From: an uncultured Chromatiaceae bacterium
GTDB taxonomy: Bacteria > Pseudomonadota > Gammaproteobacteria > Enterobacterales > Alteromonadaceae
Assembly (NCBI GenBank): GCA_946482325.1
Contig: CAMLRA010000089.1
Span: 1 to 15,393, forward strand
Direction: 5' to 3'
Length of the DNA: 15,393 bases
Part shown: positions 1-5,656 of the stretch, piece by piece
Numbering within the stretch: position 1 is the stretch's first letter
Layout of the letters: each line of letters opens with the position of its first letter
Notes under the pieces: model-generated
What the model was told of the DNA's origin: nothing
Database searches by the model: none
Seen by the model: only the letters and a program-made list of their open reading frames with translations
Position numbers and translations under genes: made by a program

Positions 1-198
1 CCAGTTTATTGGAAATCTCATCAATGTCATGGTCTTAAATTTGGGGGAAAGGTCAGAACCACCACTTTCAGCAAAAAATCCAGTTACTTGAACGTCAGCT
101 ATGAGCGCAGTCTGTGTAAAAACTCTCAGAGTAAATTTTTAACGCGATGCTACGTGAATTATCAGGTGGTTTTAGCTCCAACGTCCTACAGAATTTAA
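1..198 (+). pseudogene. C-terminal fragment of an unknown protein, running off the left edge
   Basis: Frame 1 is open from base 1 to a TAA at 196-198 (65 codons, no start inside the window). Its first part looks protein-like (for example KFGGKVRTTTF, then YLNVSYERS). From about base 108 it runs into the left end of the MITE-like element at 105-269, so the last ~30 residues are probably encoded by the inserted element and the native C-terminus is lost. I do not recognise the family. A 65-codon open frame in AT-rich DNA is only modest evidence of coding, so this could also be chance. Confidence 0.35.
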
Positions 199-269
199 TC
201 TATGAAGCCTTTTTCCGTTGATATTGTCCAATTACGCGAGTTCGAATTAGTTTTTACACAGCCTGTGCC
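105..269. repeat. MITE-like element with IS1182-like terminal inverted repeats
   Basis: The two ends are inverted copies: cag-t-ctgtgtaaaaact at 108-124 on the left matches the reverse complement of agtttttacacagcctg at 249-265 on the right with one mismatch, and looser similarity continues outward for 4-5 bases. The same core (ctgtgtaaaaac) forms both ends of the complete IS at 1623-3389. The ~125 bp between the ends encode no transposase and do not resemble the IS interior. This fits a small non-autonomous element that an IS1182-type transposase might move, or a deletion relic of such an IS. No target duplication is clear. Confidence 0.55.
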
Positions 270-579
270 AATAGCGGAAATTCACTGCAAGTCGATTAAA
301 TTACAGCTTTACCATGGGGCTTCGAGAAAACTGCTCTTAGGCATATTCTCACTCTAAACTCTTCGGCAGATGCCAACCCAACTCATATAAGATTTGTTTT
401 GGTTTTGAGGAAATATCTCCGCTCCGGAGGTTCTCAAACTGTCTAAGAAAGTCTGGTCGATTCAACCGTTTTTTAAGCTATAAAAATGTGCACGAAATAA
501 GTTGCCCCCTACAAATCGACCGACTATTCTCCTACAGCACTTCGCCTCCTAGATAAGCTAACCTAAAGAATGGGGGGAA
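270..579. other. AT-rich stretch with no confident gene
   Basis: No convincing gene lies here. It contains a perfect 5-bp hairpin (CTCCG, loop CTC, CGGAG) near 418-430. There are also scattered similarities, in order, to the repeat found at 768-845 and 1556-1629: ttcgaga near 324, aaact...tcgg...tgcc near 356-374, and ggttttgagg near 402-411, which also occurs at 3443-3452. These could mark a strongly decayed further copy, but the alignment needs many gaps and is not secure. Confidence 0.3.
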
Positions 580-720
580 GTGACTACGACAGCAATTGAA
601 GCGGTCTATATTGCTACGAGTGCTCAGGTGGCATTTATGCCAAAGTTTGGAGCACGCTTTTTTATTGCTGAAAAAGCCATAGATACAGCGTGTAGTGATG
701 TACTTCATTTTGCCAACTGA
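580..720 (+). CDS. Possible small hypothetical protein (46 aa)
   Basis: A GTG-initiated frame of 46 codons ends at a TGA at 718-720. The frame has been open since 562, so it could also be the tail of something longer. A run of G (572-577) lies just before the GTG, too close for an ideal ribosome binding site. The product is alanine-rich and of normal protein composition (…FGARFFIAEKAIDTAC…), which is the main argument for it over the opposite-strand frame at 532-816. No family recognised. It lies upstream of repeat copy 1 in the same orientation as the gene at 967, so it may be the remnant cargo of a neighbouring module. Confidence 0.27.
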   Translation: MTTTAIEAVYIATSAQVAFMPKFGARFFIAEKAIDTACSDVLHFAN

Positions 721-767
721 TAAGAGGATACGACCTGCGTTCTCGAATAATCGAATGTCTGCAAATA

Positions 768-845
768 AGAGATTTTTTTCGAGAGAGCTCGCACTGAAAA
801 GCTGCAATTCGCTCAAAGCGCTAGTCTATTCAGTGCCAAAAGTAG
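768..845. repeat. Diverged direct repeat, copy 1
   Basis: Bases 780-837 align without gaps to 1571-1628 at 46 of 58 positions (about 79%). Weaker similarity continues on both sides: agagattt upstream, and aaagt downstream if the IS in copy 2 is removed. Both copies contain a short hairpin CGAG-N4-CTCG (here 780-791) with a changed loop but conserved stem. Read on the - strand, both copies encode the same peptide LSELQLFSAS, with differences in that stretch that are all silent. It lies 120 bp upstream of the gene at 967-1458, which copy 2 follows. The repeat type is not recognised. Confidence 0.65.
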
Positions 846-966
846 ATCAACACTCAGCTAAATGTCGACAGAGACTATAATTACAGAGATTATTCAATTA
901 TATATCGATGTGGAACTATTCAAAGAAATAAAAACAGGATTTAATTATTTAATCTAGGGTTTCAAT

Positions 967-1458
967 ATGTGGAAGTTGATTTTTATTTTAGCTGCTCTTG
1001 TCATTTTTTCTGAAAAAGCCCATGGAAAATATTGCTGTGTATGCTATATAGTAAGTGAAACTCCTGGCCTGCCGTTACATTACCAAATAATGAGCATGGA
1101 TTTACTTGAATTTAATTTGCCAGTAAATGATGCTACTAAAGCAATGTTTAATGCTTGCTCTGACAAACTACATCAGAGTAGAAAAAAACATCCCGCCCTA
1201 AAGCGCTTAGGTTTTTTTGCAACAAAAAAATATGTTGATTATAGGCCCCGCTCTGCAAATACCTTTTTGGGTTCCGCAAGTATAAATAATTTCAGAGATA
1301 ATGCGCCATCAACTGAAGAAGATCTTAATTGCGATCAAGTTAGACAGAGTGAGTTTAGGGTCAGATTGGACTATAGCGAGCCCATGAGCGCTAAAGAAAT
1401 ACAACAACAACAGGATGAAGCACAAGGCTACAATCCCAAAACTAAAGACAGGCAATAG
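967..1458 (+). CDS. Small secreted protein of unknown function (163 aa)
   Basis: The product begins with a typical signal peptide: MWK, then a hydrophobic core LIFILAALVIF, with likely cleavage after about residue 20 (KAHG). The mature part starts with a cysteine cluster (C23, C24, C26) and has two more cysteines, near NACSD and LNCDQ, so disulfide bonding or metal binding in the periplasm is possible. The C-terminus is hydrophilic and glutamine-rich (residues ~145-163). The ATG at 967 follows AGGG (956-959) at a normal spacing, which supports this start. Codon use is AT-rich, unlike the genes after 3590. It is bounded by two direct repeat copies (768-845 and 1556-1629), suggesting a transferable module. 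I do not recognise the family; a secreted effector, inhibitor or immunity protein would all be guesses. Confidence 0.75.
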   Translation: MWKLIFILAALVIFSEKAHGKYCCVCYIVSETPGLPLHYQIMSMDLLEFNLPVNDATKAMFNACSDKLHQSRKKHPALKRLGFFATKKYVDYRPRSANTFLGSASINNFRDNAPSTEEDLNCDQVRQSEFRVRLDYSEPMSAKEIQQQQDEAQGYNPKTKDRQ

Positions 1459-1555
1459 ATTAATTCTCACTTATCTCCCTGTATGCAGCCTCCAGATCGG
1501 ATTAGTGATAGCGTTGCTTAGTTTAATAAACAATTATTTGAAGTATAGCCACATC

Positions 1556-1629
1556 AGAGATTTGTTGTTTCGAGATCGCTCGCGCTGAACAACTGCAGTT
1601 CGCTCAAAACGCTGATCGGTTCTGTGCCC
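1556..1629. repeat. Diverged direct repeat, copy 2 (left part, cut by the IS)
   Basis: This is the counterpart of 768-845, with 79% identity over the 58-base core. Here the hairpin is CGAG ATCG CTCG (1571-1582). The copy runs straight into the left inverted repeat of the IS at 1623. Comparison with copy 1 (cagtgccaaaagt) predicts that it resumes beyond the IS at about 3388 (caaagtgac). On the - strand it encodes the end of a peptide, LSELQLFSAS-DLETTNL, followed by a TGA. Confidence 0.65.
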
Positions 1630-1644
1630 AGGCTGTGTAAAAAC
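1623..1644 (+). repeat. Left terminal inverted repeat of the IS
   Basis: These 22 bases are the exact reverse complement of 3368-3389. They end in ggctgtgtaaaaac, the same core as the MITE-like ends at 108-124 and 249-265. Comparison with repeat copy 1 suggests that the outermost tgtgcc belonged to the target. Confidence 0.85.
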
Positions 1645-1663
1645 CCTTGATCACCTTTTGGTC

Positions 1664-1680
1664 TAAGTACGAGGTACTTA
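1664..1680 (+). promoter_or_regulatory. Hairpin in the leader of the transposase gene
   Basis: TAAGTAC-GAG-GTACTTA is a perfect 7-bp stem with a 3-base loop, placed between the IS left end and the transposase start. In other IS elements such leader hairpins limit transcription or translation entering from outside. That role is an inference here. Confidence 0.4.
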
Positions 1681-1765
1681 TGATCTATTGGTCTTAGCTA
1701 CCGATCCAATATCAAAACCAAGTTCAGTATCATCAGATGGTAAACACAGCCAGGGGGATGCTGAC

Positions 1766-3199
1766 ATGTCGCACCATATTGCGGGTCAATCAAGGCATCA
1801 ATCAACACTCTTTCCAGAGCTCATGGACGACTTTGTCAGCGAAGATAATCCAGTGCGAGTGATTGATGTCTTTGTTGATCATCTAGATTTACTCGACTTG
1901 GGTTTTGAAAGCGTGAATCCCAAGTTAACTGGTCGTCCAGGCTATCACCCCGCAACAATGCTAAAGCTCTACATTTACGGATATTTAAATCGAATTCAAT
2001 CTTCTCGGCGACTGGAAAAGGAATGCCACCGCAATGTCGAGTTAATGTGGTTGCTTGAACGCCTATCTCCCGACTTTAAGACGATTGCAAACTTCAGAAA
2101 GGAAAATGGCAAAGGCATTAAAAATGTCTGCCATAAGTTCGTTGAATTATGCCGACAGCTCAATATGTTTGATGATGCCGTATTCGCTATCGATGGCAGT
2201 AAATTCAAAGCTGTAAATAACAAATCTAAAAATTACACCCCCAGTAAAGTGCAGTTTCATATCGAGCGAGTTGAAAAAAGCATCGAGAAATATTTAAGCC
2301 AAATGGATGCCAAAGATGAGCACGAAAAAGAGTCTGCTCCGACCGTCGCAGTATCGAAATTGGCATGGCTAAAACAGCGTTTAGTTGAGCTGCAAGCACT
2401 CGAAAAACAAGTGAATGAGCATCCGGATAAGCAGATATCACAGACGGATCCTGATGCACGCTTGATGAAAACACACCACATGGAAAGGCAGGTCTGCTAC
2501 AACGTGCAAACGGCGGTCGATACCAAACACCACCTCATCGTTTGCCACGACATCGTCATGACAACAGACCGAGGTCAACTGACATTAGTCGCTAAGCAAA
2601 TTCAAAAGGCGATAGGAAAAAAATCTATTACGGTGTTGGCCGACAAAGGCTACTTCAGTCGAATTGATATCAAAAATGCGTATGATCAAGGCATTACGGC
2701 GAATGTGCCACAAATTGATACTTCTGGCTCGGAGATCAAAGGCATTTTTAACAAGTCACTCTTCAAGTACGACAACGTTGGTGATGTATACATTTGTCCT
2801 GCGGGGAAAAGCTTACAAAAGCGAATGAAAGCAATGGATAAAGGCGTCGAACAGGATATTTACTTCAACAATTTAGCGTGCAATGACTGCTCAATCCGCT
2901 CTCAATGTACGACATCAAAGAAAGACCCTCGTCGGATTAGAAGATGGATACATGAATCTATTATTGATGACATGCAAAAACGGTTGGACGAAAATCCGGA
3001 ATTCCCTGTGATAAGGAAACAGAGCGTTGAGCACCCGTTTGGCACGATTAAAATGTGGATGGGAGCGACGCACTTTTTAACCAAACGCCTCAAAAATGTG
3101 AGTACCGAAATCAGCCTCAGTGTGCTCGCTTACAACCTGAAACGGATGATGAGCATACTAGGAACTGTCGGTTTAATGGCGGCCGTCAAGCAGAGTTAA
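1766..3199 (+). CDS. IS1182-family transposase (DDE)
   Basis: The enzyme cuts and rejoins DNA at the IS ends. From the ATG at 1766 it is 477 aa, standard for IS1182 transposases, with an N-terminal InsH-type domain (HHIAGQSRHQSTLFPE, then VNPKLTGRPGYHP). The catalytic triad can be placed at D143 (FAIDGSKFK), D293 (VLADKGYFS) and E422 (VEHPFGTIK). A cysteine cluster (C344, C372, C375, C381) just before the last block is typical of the family and may bind zinc. AGGGGG at 1752-1757, 8 bases before this ATG, decides the start; the frame is open further up to a TTG at 1688, but that lacks a binding site. No frameshift or internal stop, so the gene appears functional. Confidence 0.93.
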   Translation: MSHHIAGQSRHQSTLFPELMDDFVSEDNPVRVIDVFVDHLDLLDLGFESVNPKLTGRPGYHPATMLKLYIYGYLNRIQSSRRLEKECHRNVELMWLLERLSPDFKTIANFRKENGKGIKNVCHKFVELCRQLNMFDDAVFAIDGSKFKAVNNKSKNYTPSKVQFHIERVEKSIEKYLSQMDAKDEHEKESAPTVAVSKLAWLKQRLVELQALEKQVNEHPDKQISQTDPDARLMKTHHMERQVCYNVQTAVDTKHHLIVCHDIVMTTDRGQLTLVAKQIQKAIGKKSITVLADKGYFSRIDIKNAYDQGITANVPQIDTSGSEIKGIFNKSLFKYDNVGDVYICPAGKSLQKRMKAMDKGVEQDIYFNNLACNDCSIRSQCTTSKKDPRRIRRWIHESIIDDMQKRLDENPEFPVIRKQSVEHPFGTIKMWMGATHFLTKRLKNVSTEISLSVLAYNLKRMMSILGTVGLMAAVKQS

Positions 3200-3315
3200 A
3201 GTCAATTAGCCATACCTCATTAAAAATCAGCAGCAAGAGTCAAACCTCACTGTTTTTAATCGGCTTCATACTGCAAGCTGAAATCAGCATCTCAACCTGA
3301 TAAACGTGATAGTGG

Positions 3316-3346
3316 CCATTCGGGTGCTTTAGAACCACCCAAATGG
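3316..3346 (+). terminator. Hairpin downstream of the transposase gene
   Basis: Arms CCATTCGGGTG (3316-3326) and CACCCAAATGG (3336-3346) pair at 10 of 11 positions around a 9-base loop. It lies inside the IS between the transposase stop and the right end. There is no T run after it, so it may be a subterminal structural element or a weak terminator rather than a classical intrinsic terminator. Confidence 0.4.
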
Positions 3347-3367
3347 ATCGTTGTTGGCGAAATCGCA

Positions 3368-3389
3368 GTTTTTACACAGCCTGGGCACA
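3368..3389 (-). repeat. Right terminal inverted repeat of the IS
   Basis: Exact 22-base inverted match to 1623-1644, reading gtttttacacagcc then tgggcaca. It marks the right boundary of the element. Confidence 0.85.
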
Positions 3390-3428
3390 AAGTGACTTTC
3401 CAACCGCTTCTCAACGCCATAAAGCGGG

Positions 3429-3458
3429 CCGGTCGTTTGGCCGGTTTTGAGGTTTTTT
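3429..3458 (+). terminator. Terminator-like hairpin beyond the IS
   Basis: CCGGTC-GTTT-GGCCGG (3429-3444) forms a 6-bp stem with one G-T pair and a 4-base loop, followed by TTTT (3445-3448) and, after GAGG, a second T run (3453-3458). This is a plausible + strand intrinsic terminator. Before the IS inserted it would have lain about 100 bp after the left part of repeat copy 2, so it may be the native end of the module carrying the gene at 967-1458. Confidence 0.5.
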
Positions 3459-3514
3459 CACGCGGAGAACTCAACACTGGCTCAAAAATACAAATTTAAC
3501 CACGCAAATTAGTT

Positions 3515-3539
3515 ACATTTTGATACTAAATTAAAATGT
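3515..3539. repeat. AT-rich inverted repeat
   Basis: ACATTTT (3515-3521) and AAAATGT (3533-3539) are perfect inverted arms around an 11-base spacer. It lies in very AT-rich DNA between the terminator-like hairpin and the truncated - strand gene, near the island junction. It could be a protein-binding site or chance structure in low-complexity DNA. Confidence 0.35.
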
Positions 3540-3563
3540 GATATAAATCATAATATTGACTTA

Positions 3564-4970
3564 TCATATCATGTTATAAACTGCTGTAATTATGTGGTCG
3601 ATGTCGTAGCTGTACAGCGGTTTGCCGCTCCAGACGCTGCGCACGTCTTCGCCCGCGCTGCGTAGCGTTTCGACTTTTTTCCTGACAAAACCGGTGTCGT
3701 GTTGCCGGTCAAGCCAGCGCAGGTGATGGTGGTAGGTATCCAGCGTCAGGCCTTGCTGCTGATTTTGCTGATATTTTTGCATTTCGCTGACCCACTGCTG
3801 CACCAGCAAAGGTTCGATCCAACAGCCATAGACCCGAAAGCAATCCCACATGGATTCACTGAGTTCAAACTGGCCGTAACTTTCAAGAAACTCCCTGTCC
3901 AGTAACACCAAGTCGCGGCGGGTGGTTTTTTCCCGCTGCATCCGGAACAGCCGATTGTCTTTTTGTCCTTGCCAGATGTAAGTGACCGGGCCGTCTTTGA
4001 TAGTTTTCAGCGTATCACTGAATAGCTGTTGCAGTGCTGCCGCCTCTGCGCCACTGAACAGCATGCCGACGGCGAAATCGTCCGCGGTCAGATGTTTTAA
4101 TGCCAGCCAGCCCTGTGCGGTGACAAAACCTAAGCCTTTGGCCGGGTCCGAGTTTTGCTGAATATTGTTGTCGACCAAACGCTTAAATAAGCGGATCCAA
4201 TACAGCGCCACCAACCCGAGTGAGATCAGGACTTTGCCGTCCTGCCGGTCCAGTACTGCACCCGGATGCGCGTCGGCTATCCGAACCAGCGTACGCAGCA
4301 ACGCCAGTTTGTAGGTAGAGGATTTGCTGTCGTTCAGCACGATATGGCGGATACGGCTCAGGCTGGCGCTGCCATCGTCCGGCAGTTCCAGTACCAGCGT
4401 TTGCCACTGTACATCTGCCCTGCCGCCACTGTCAGCCGTTTTGTCGCTGATAAATCGCAGCACCAAACCAAACTGTTTGGCGAGCTGCTCCACTTCGTCG
4501 ACGCTGACCGGGAAAGATACCCGGCCGTCAGTAAATTCACCATAACGCAGGCTTAAAACAAAACGCCCGCCGGGGGCCAGTAAATTGGCAATTTTGCGAA
4601 AGGCACGTTCGCGCTCAGAGGGTGCAATATGCATCCAGACGGCGCTTAACAGGATGGCATGAAATTGCAGATTCAGCTGATAACAGGCTTTGAGTTCGGG
4701 CAGGCTGTCGCTAAGCCACTGCACTTTCTCCGCAGTTTTGAGCTGGCCGATATGACGCAAATCCGTGGCCGGTTCCACCGCGATAACCTGACAACCTTGC
4801 TCAGCCAGCCATAACGCATCACGGCCACTACCGGCGCCGATATCCAGCACCAGGCCTTGTTCTGGCCAATACGGCTGCCAGCTCTGATTCACTTGTGTGA
4901 AGTTCAACGCATCATATTGCGCTGCGTATAATTTGGCGTCCCGATGGTAAATGTCCTGCGTTTTGTTCAT
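3564..4970 (-). CDS. Class I SAM methyltransferase fused to an HNH-type region, truncated at the C-terminus
   Basis: Residues ~1-200 form a Rossmann-type methyltransferase: motif I LDIGAGSGRDAL (42-53), an acidic residue in VIAVEP (62-67), and the LLAPGGRFVLSLR block (130-142). Its substrate cannot be read from the sequence. Residues ~205-468 carry a second region (RIRHIVLNDSKSSTYKLALL…) that ends in WSGKPLYSYDIDHII. In HNH nuclease proteins this D-I-D-H is normally followed by I-P-[FW]-S and the later Asn/His residues. Here it is followed by TAVYNMI and a stop, so the domain is cut and nuclease activity is unlikely. The break coincides with the change to AT-rich DNA near 3590. I chose the ATG at 4970 because AGGGA lies 6 bases before it; the frame extends to an ATG at 5015 without a binding site. 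It has its own 186-bp upstream gap. Confidence 0.75.
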   Translation of the reverse strand: MNKTQDIYHRDAKLYAAQYDALNFTQVNQSWQPYWPEQGLVLDIGAGSGRDALWLAEQGCQVIAVEPATDLRHIGQLKTAEKVQWLSDSLPELKACYQLNLQFHAILLSAVWMHIAPSERERAFRKIANLLAPGGRFVLSLRYGEFTDGRVSFPVSVDEVEQLAKQFGLVLRFISDKTADSGGRADVQWQTLVLELPDDGSASLSRIRHIVLNDSKSSTYKLALLRTLVRIADAHPGAVLDRQDGKVLISLGLVALYWIRLFKRLVDNNIQQNSDPAKGLGFVTAQGWLALKHLTADDFAVGMLFSGAEAAALQQLFSDTLKTIKDGPVTYIWQGQKDNRLFRMQREKTTRRDLVLLDREFLESYGQFELSESMWDCFRVYGCWIEPLLVQQWVSEMQKYQQNQQQGLTLDTYHHHLRWLDRQHDTGFVRKKVETLRSAGEDVRSVWSGKPLYSYDIDHIITAVYNMI

Positions 4971-5156
4971 GTACATCCCTGCAGCGCCCAGAATGGGCCT
5001 GAGCTTTTGTACCAATATTCACCAAATTCTGCAATCCGTTTGGTCGGCACCAAGCCTGGCTGAATGAACATTTAATCGGGGTTTTAGGAAAACAGGCTTA
5101 CTAATCTACTCACCAAATGAGGCGAATAAGCACACTTTTCAGCTCACACATTTCAC

Positions 5157-5594
5157 TCAAAGGCTTCCCTCCTCCACCACCAGCGGCGTCCACAGCTGCT
5201 TCCAGCGTTCGGTTTTGGTGTCTGCGGCTAATAATCGTGGCTGCACTGTCACAGCCTCGGCGAACTGGCTTTGCGGCTGCAGCAGGCTGGCGTTGATAGC
5301 GCCGACGCAGATCGCTGTTTCGTGATAGCAGACGGCGACGACGGTTTGGCATTGGCTGCAGGCGAGGAATTCGGCTTGCTCTGAGCCTTGTTGCAGCCGC
5401 AGCAGCGGCTGCGGGCTTTGAATGCACAGCTGGCCTTTGGAGTCGGATAAATACTGCAGGTTACGGCTGGTGCAGAAGTCGCAGTCGCAGCGGCGTGGCG
5501 CGTAGGCCGCTGCGGGTTGTGGCAGCTGAATTTCACAAAATACTGCCCCACAAAAGCAGCGACCACAAAGGCAGGTTCCGGTGATTGTCTGCAT
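5157..5594 (-). CDS. GFA/CENP-V-fold zinc protein (glutathione-dependent formaldehyde-activating type)
   Basis: This 145-aa protein has the zinc-binding pattern of the GFA family: GxCxCGAV (C13, C15), CxCxxC in CDCDFCTSR (C36, C38, C41) and CxxC in ACSQC (C79, C82). The founding member speeds formaldehyde-glutathione adduct formation, but most relatives are uncharacterised, so the real substrate is open. An extra C-L-C at residues 8-10 precedes the first motif. AAGGA 9 bases before the ATG at 5594 favours this start over a GTG at 5621. It lies 62 bp after the tandem-thioredoxin gene, probably the last gene of the AraC-led cluster, and a shared thiol theme fits that. Confidence 0.8.
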   Translation of the reverse strand: MQTITGTCLCGRCFCGAVFCEIQLPQPAAAYAPRRCDCDFCTSRNLQYLSDSKGQLCIQSPQPLLRLQQGSEQAEFLACSQCQTVVAVCYHETAICVGAINASLLQPQSQFAEAVTVQPRLLAADTKTERWKQLWTPLVVEEGSL

Positions 5595-5656
5595 CTGAAA
5601 TTGTCCTTGTTCGCCTGTCACTTAGTTACCTGCCGCTTATTCACATGCCAGGCGTC

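Larger units (their letters stand above)
1623..3389 (+). mobile_element. Complete IS1182-family insertion sequence
   Basis: The element has 22-bp perfect terminal inverted repeats (1623-1644 and 3368-3389) around a single intact transposase gene, total about 1.77 kb, normal for IS1182. The functional core of the ends is probably ggctgtgtaaaaac, and the outer tgtgccca may be target sequence. No short direct target duplication is visible next to either end. Instead the flanks read gtgccca and tgggcac, which are mutually inverted, consistent with the preference of this family for palindromic targets. The element sits inside repeat copy 2. It looks intact and could be active. Confidence 0.9.

Noticed and set aside
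202..357. A 51-codon + strand ATG frame crossing the right end of the MITE-like element
   Set aside because: No ribosome binding site, it spans an element end, and a frame of this length is expected by chance in such DNA.
532..816. A 94-codon - strand frame
   Set aside because: It mostly mirrors the more protein-like + strand frame at 580-720, and its start is simply the repeat's LSELQLFSAS stretch (here a TTG codon).
324..1629. The repeat-ORF-repeat layout as an integron cassette array
   Set aside because: The repeats do not show a convincing pair of attC core sites (RYYYAAC at one end and GTTRRRY at the other) or the expected long imperfect palindrome, and no integrase gene is in view. 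Isolated RYYYAAC matches (for example near 459 and 3469) are not paired.
1688..1765. TTG at 1688 as the transposase start
   Set aside because: It has no ribosome binding site and lies right after a hairpin; the ATG at 1766 has a strong AGGGGG and gives the normal family N-terminus.
3292..3477. A 61-codon - strand frame
   Set aside because: Its second half lies inside the IS right end. The part outside may be the upstream continuation of the peptide frame in repeat copy 2, but it is not a gene as it stands.
5110..5427. A 105-codon - strand frame rich in Ala and Arg
   Set aside because: It overlaps the GFA-type gene in another frame, and its composition is typical of a GC-rich shadow frame.
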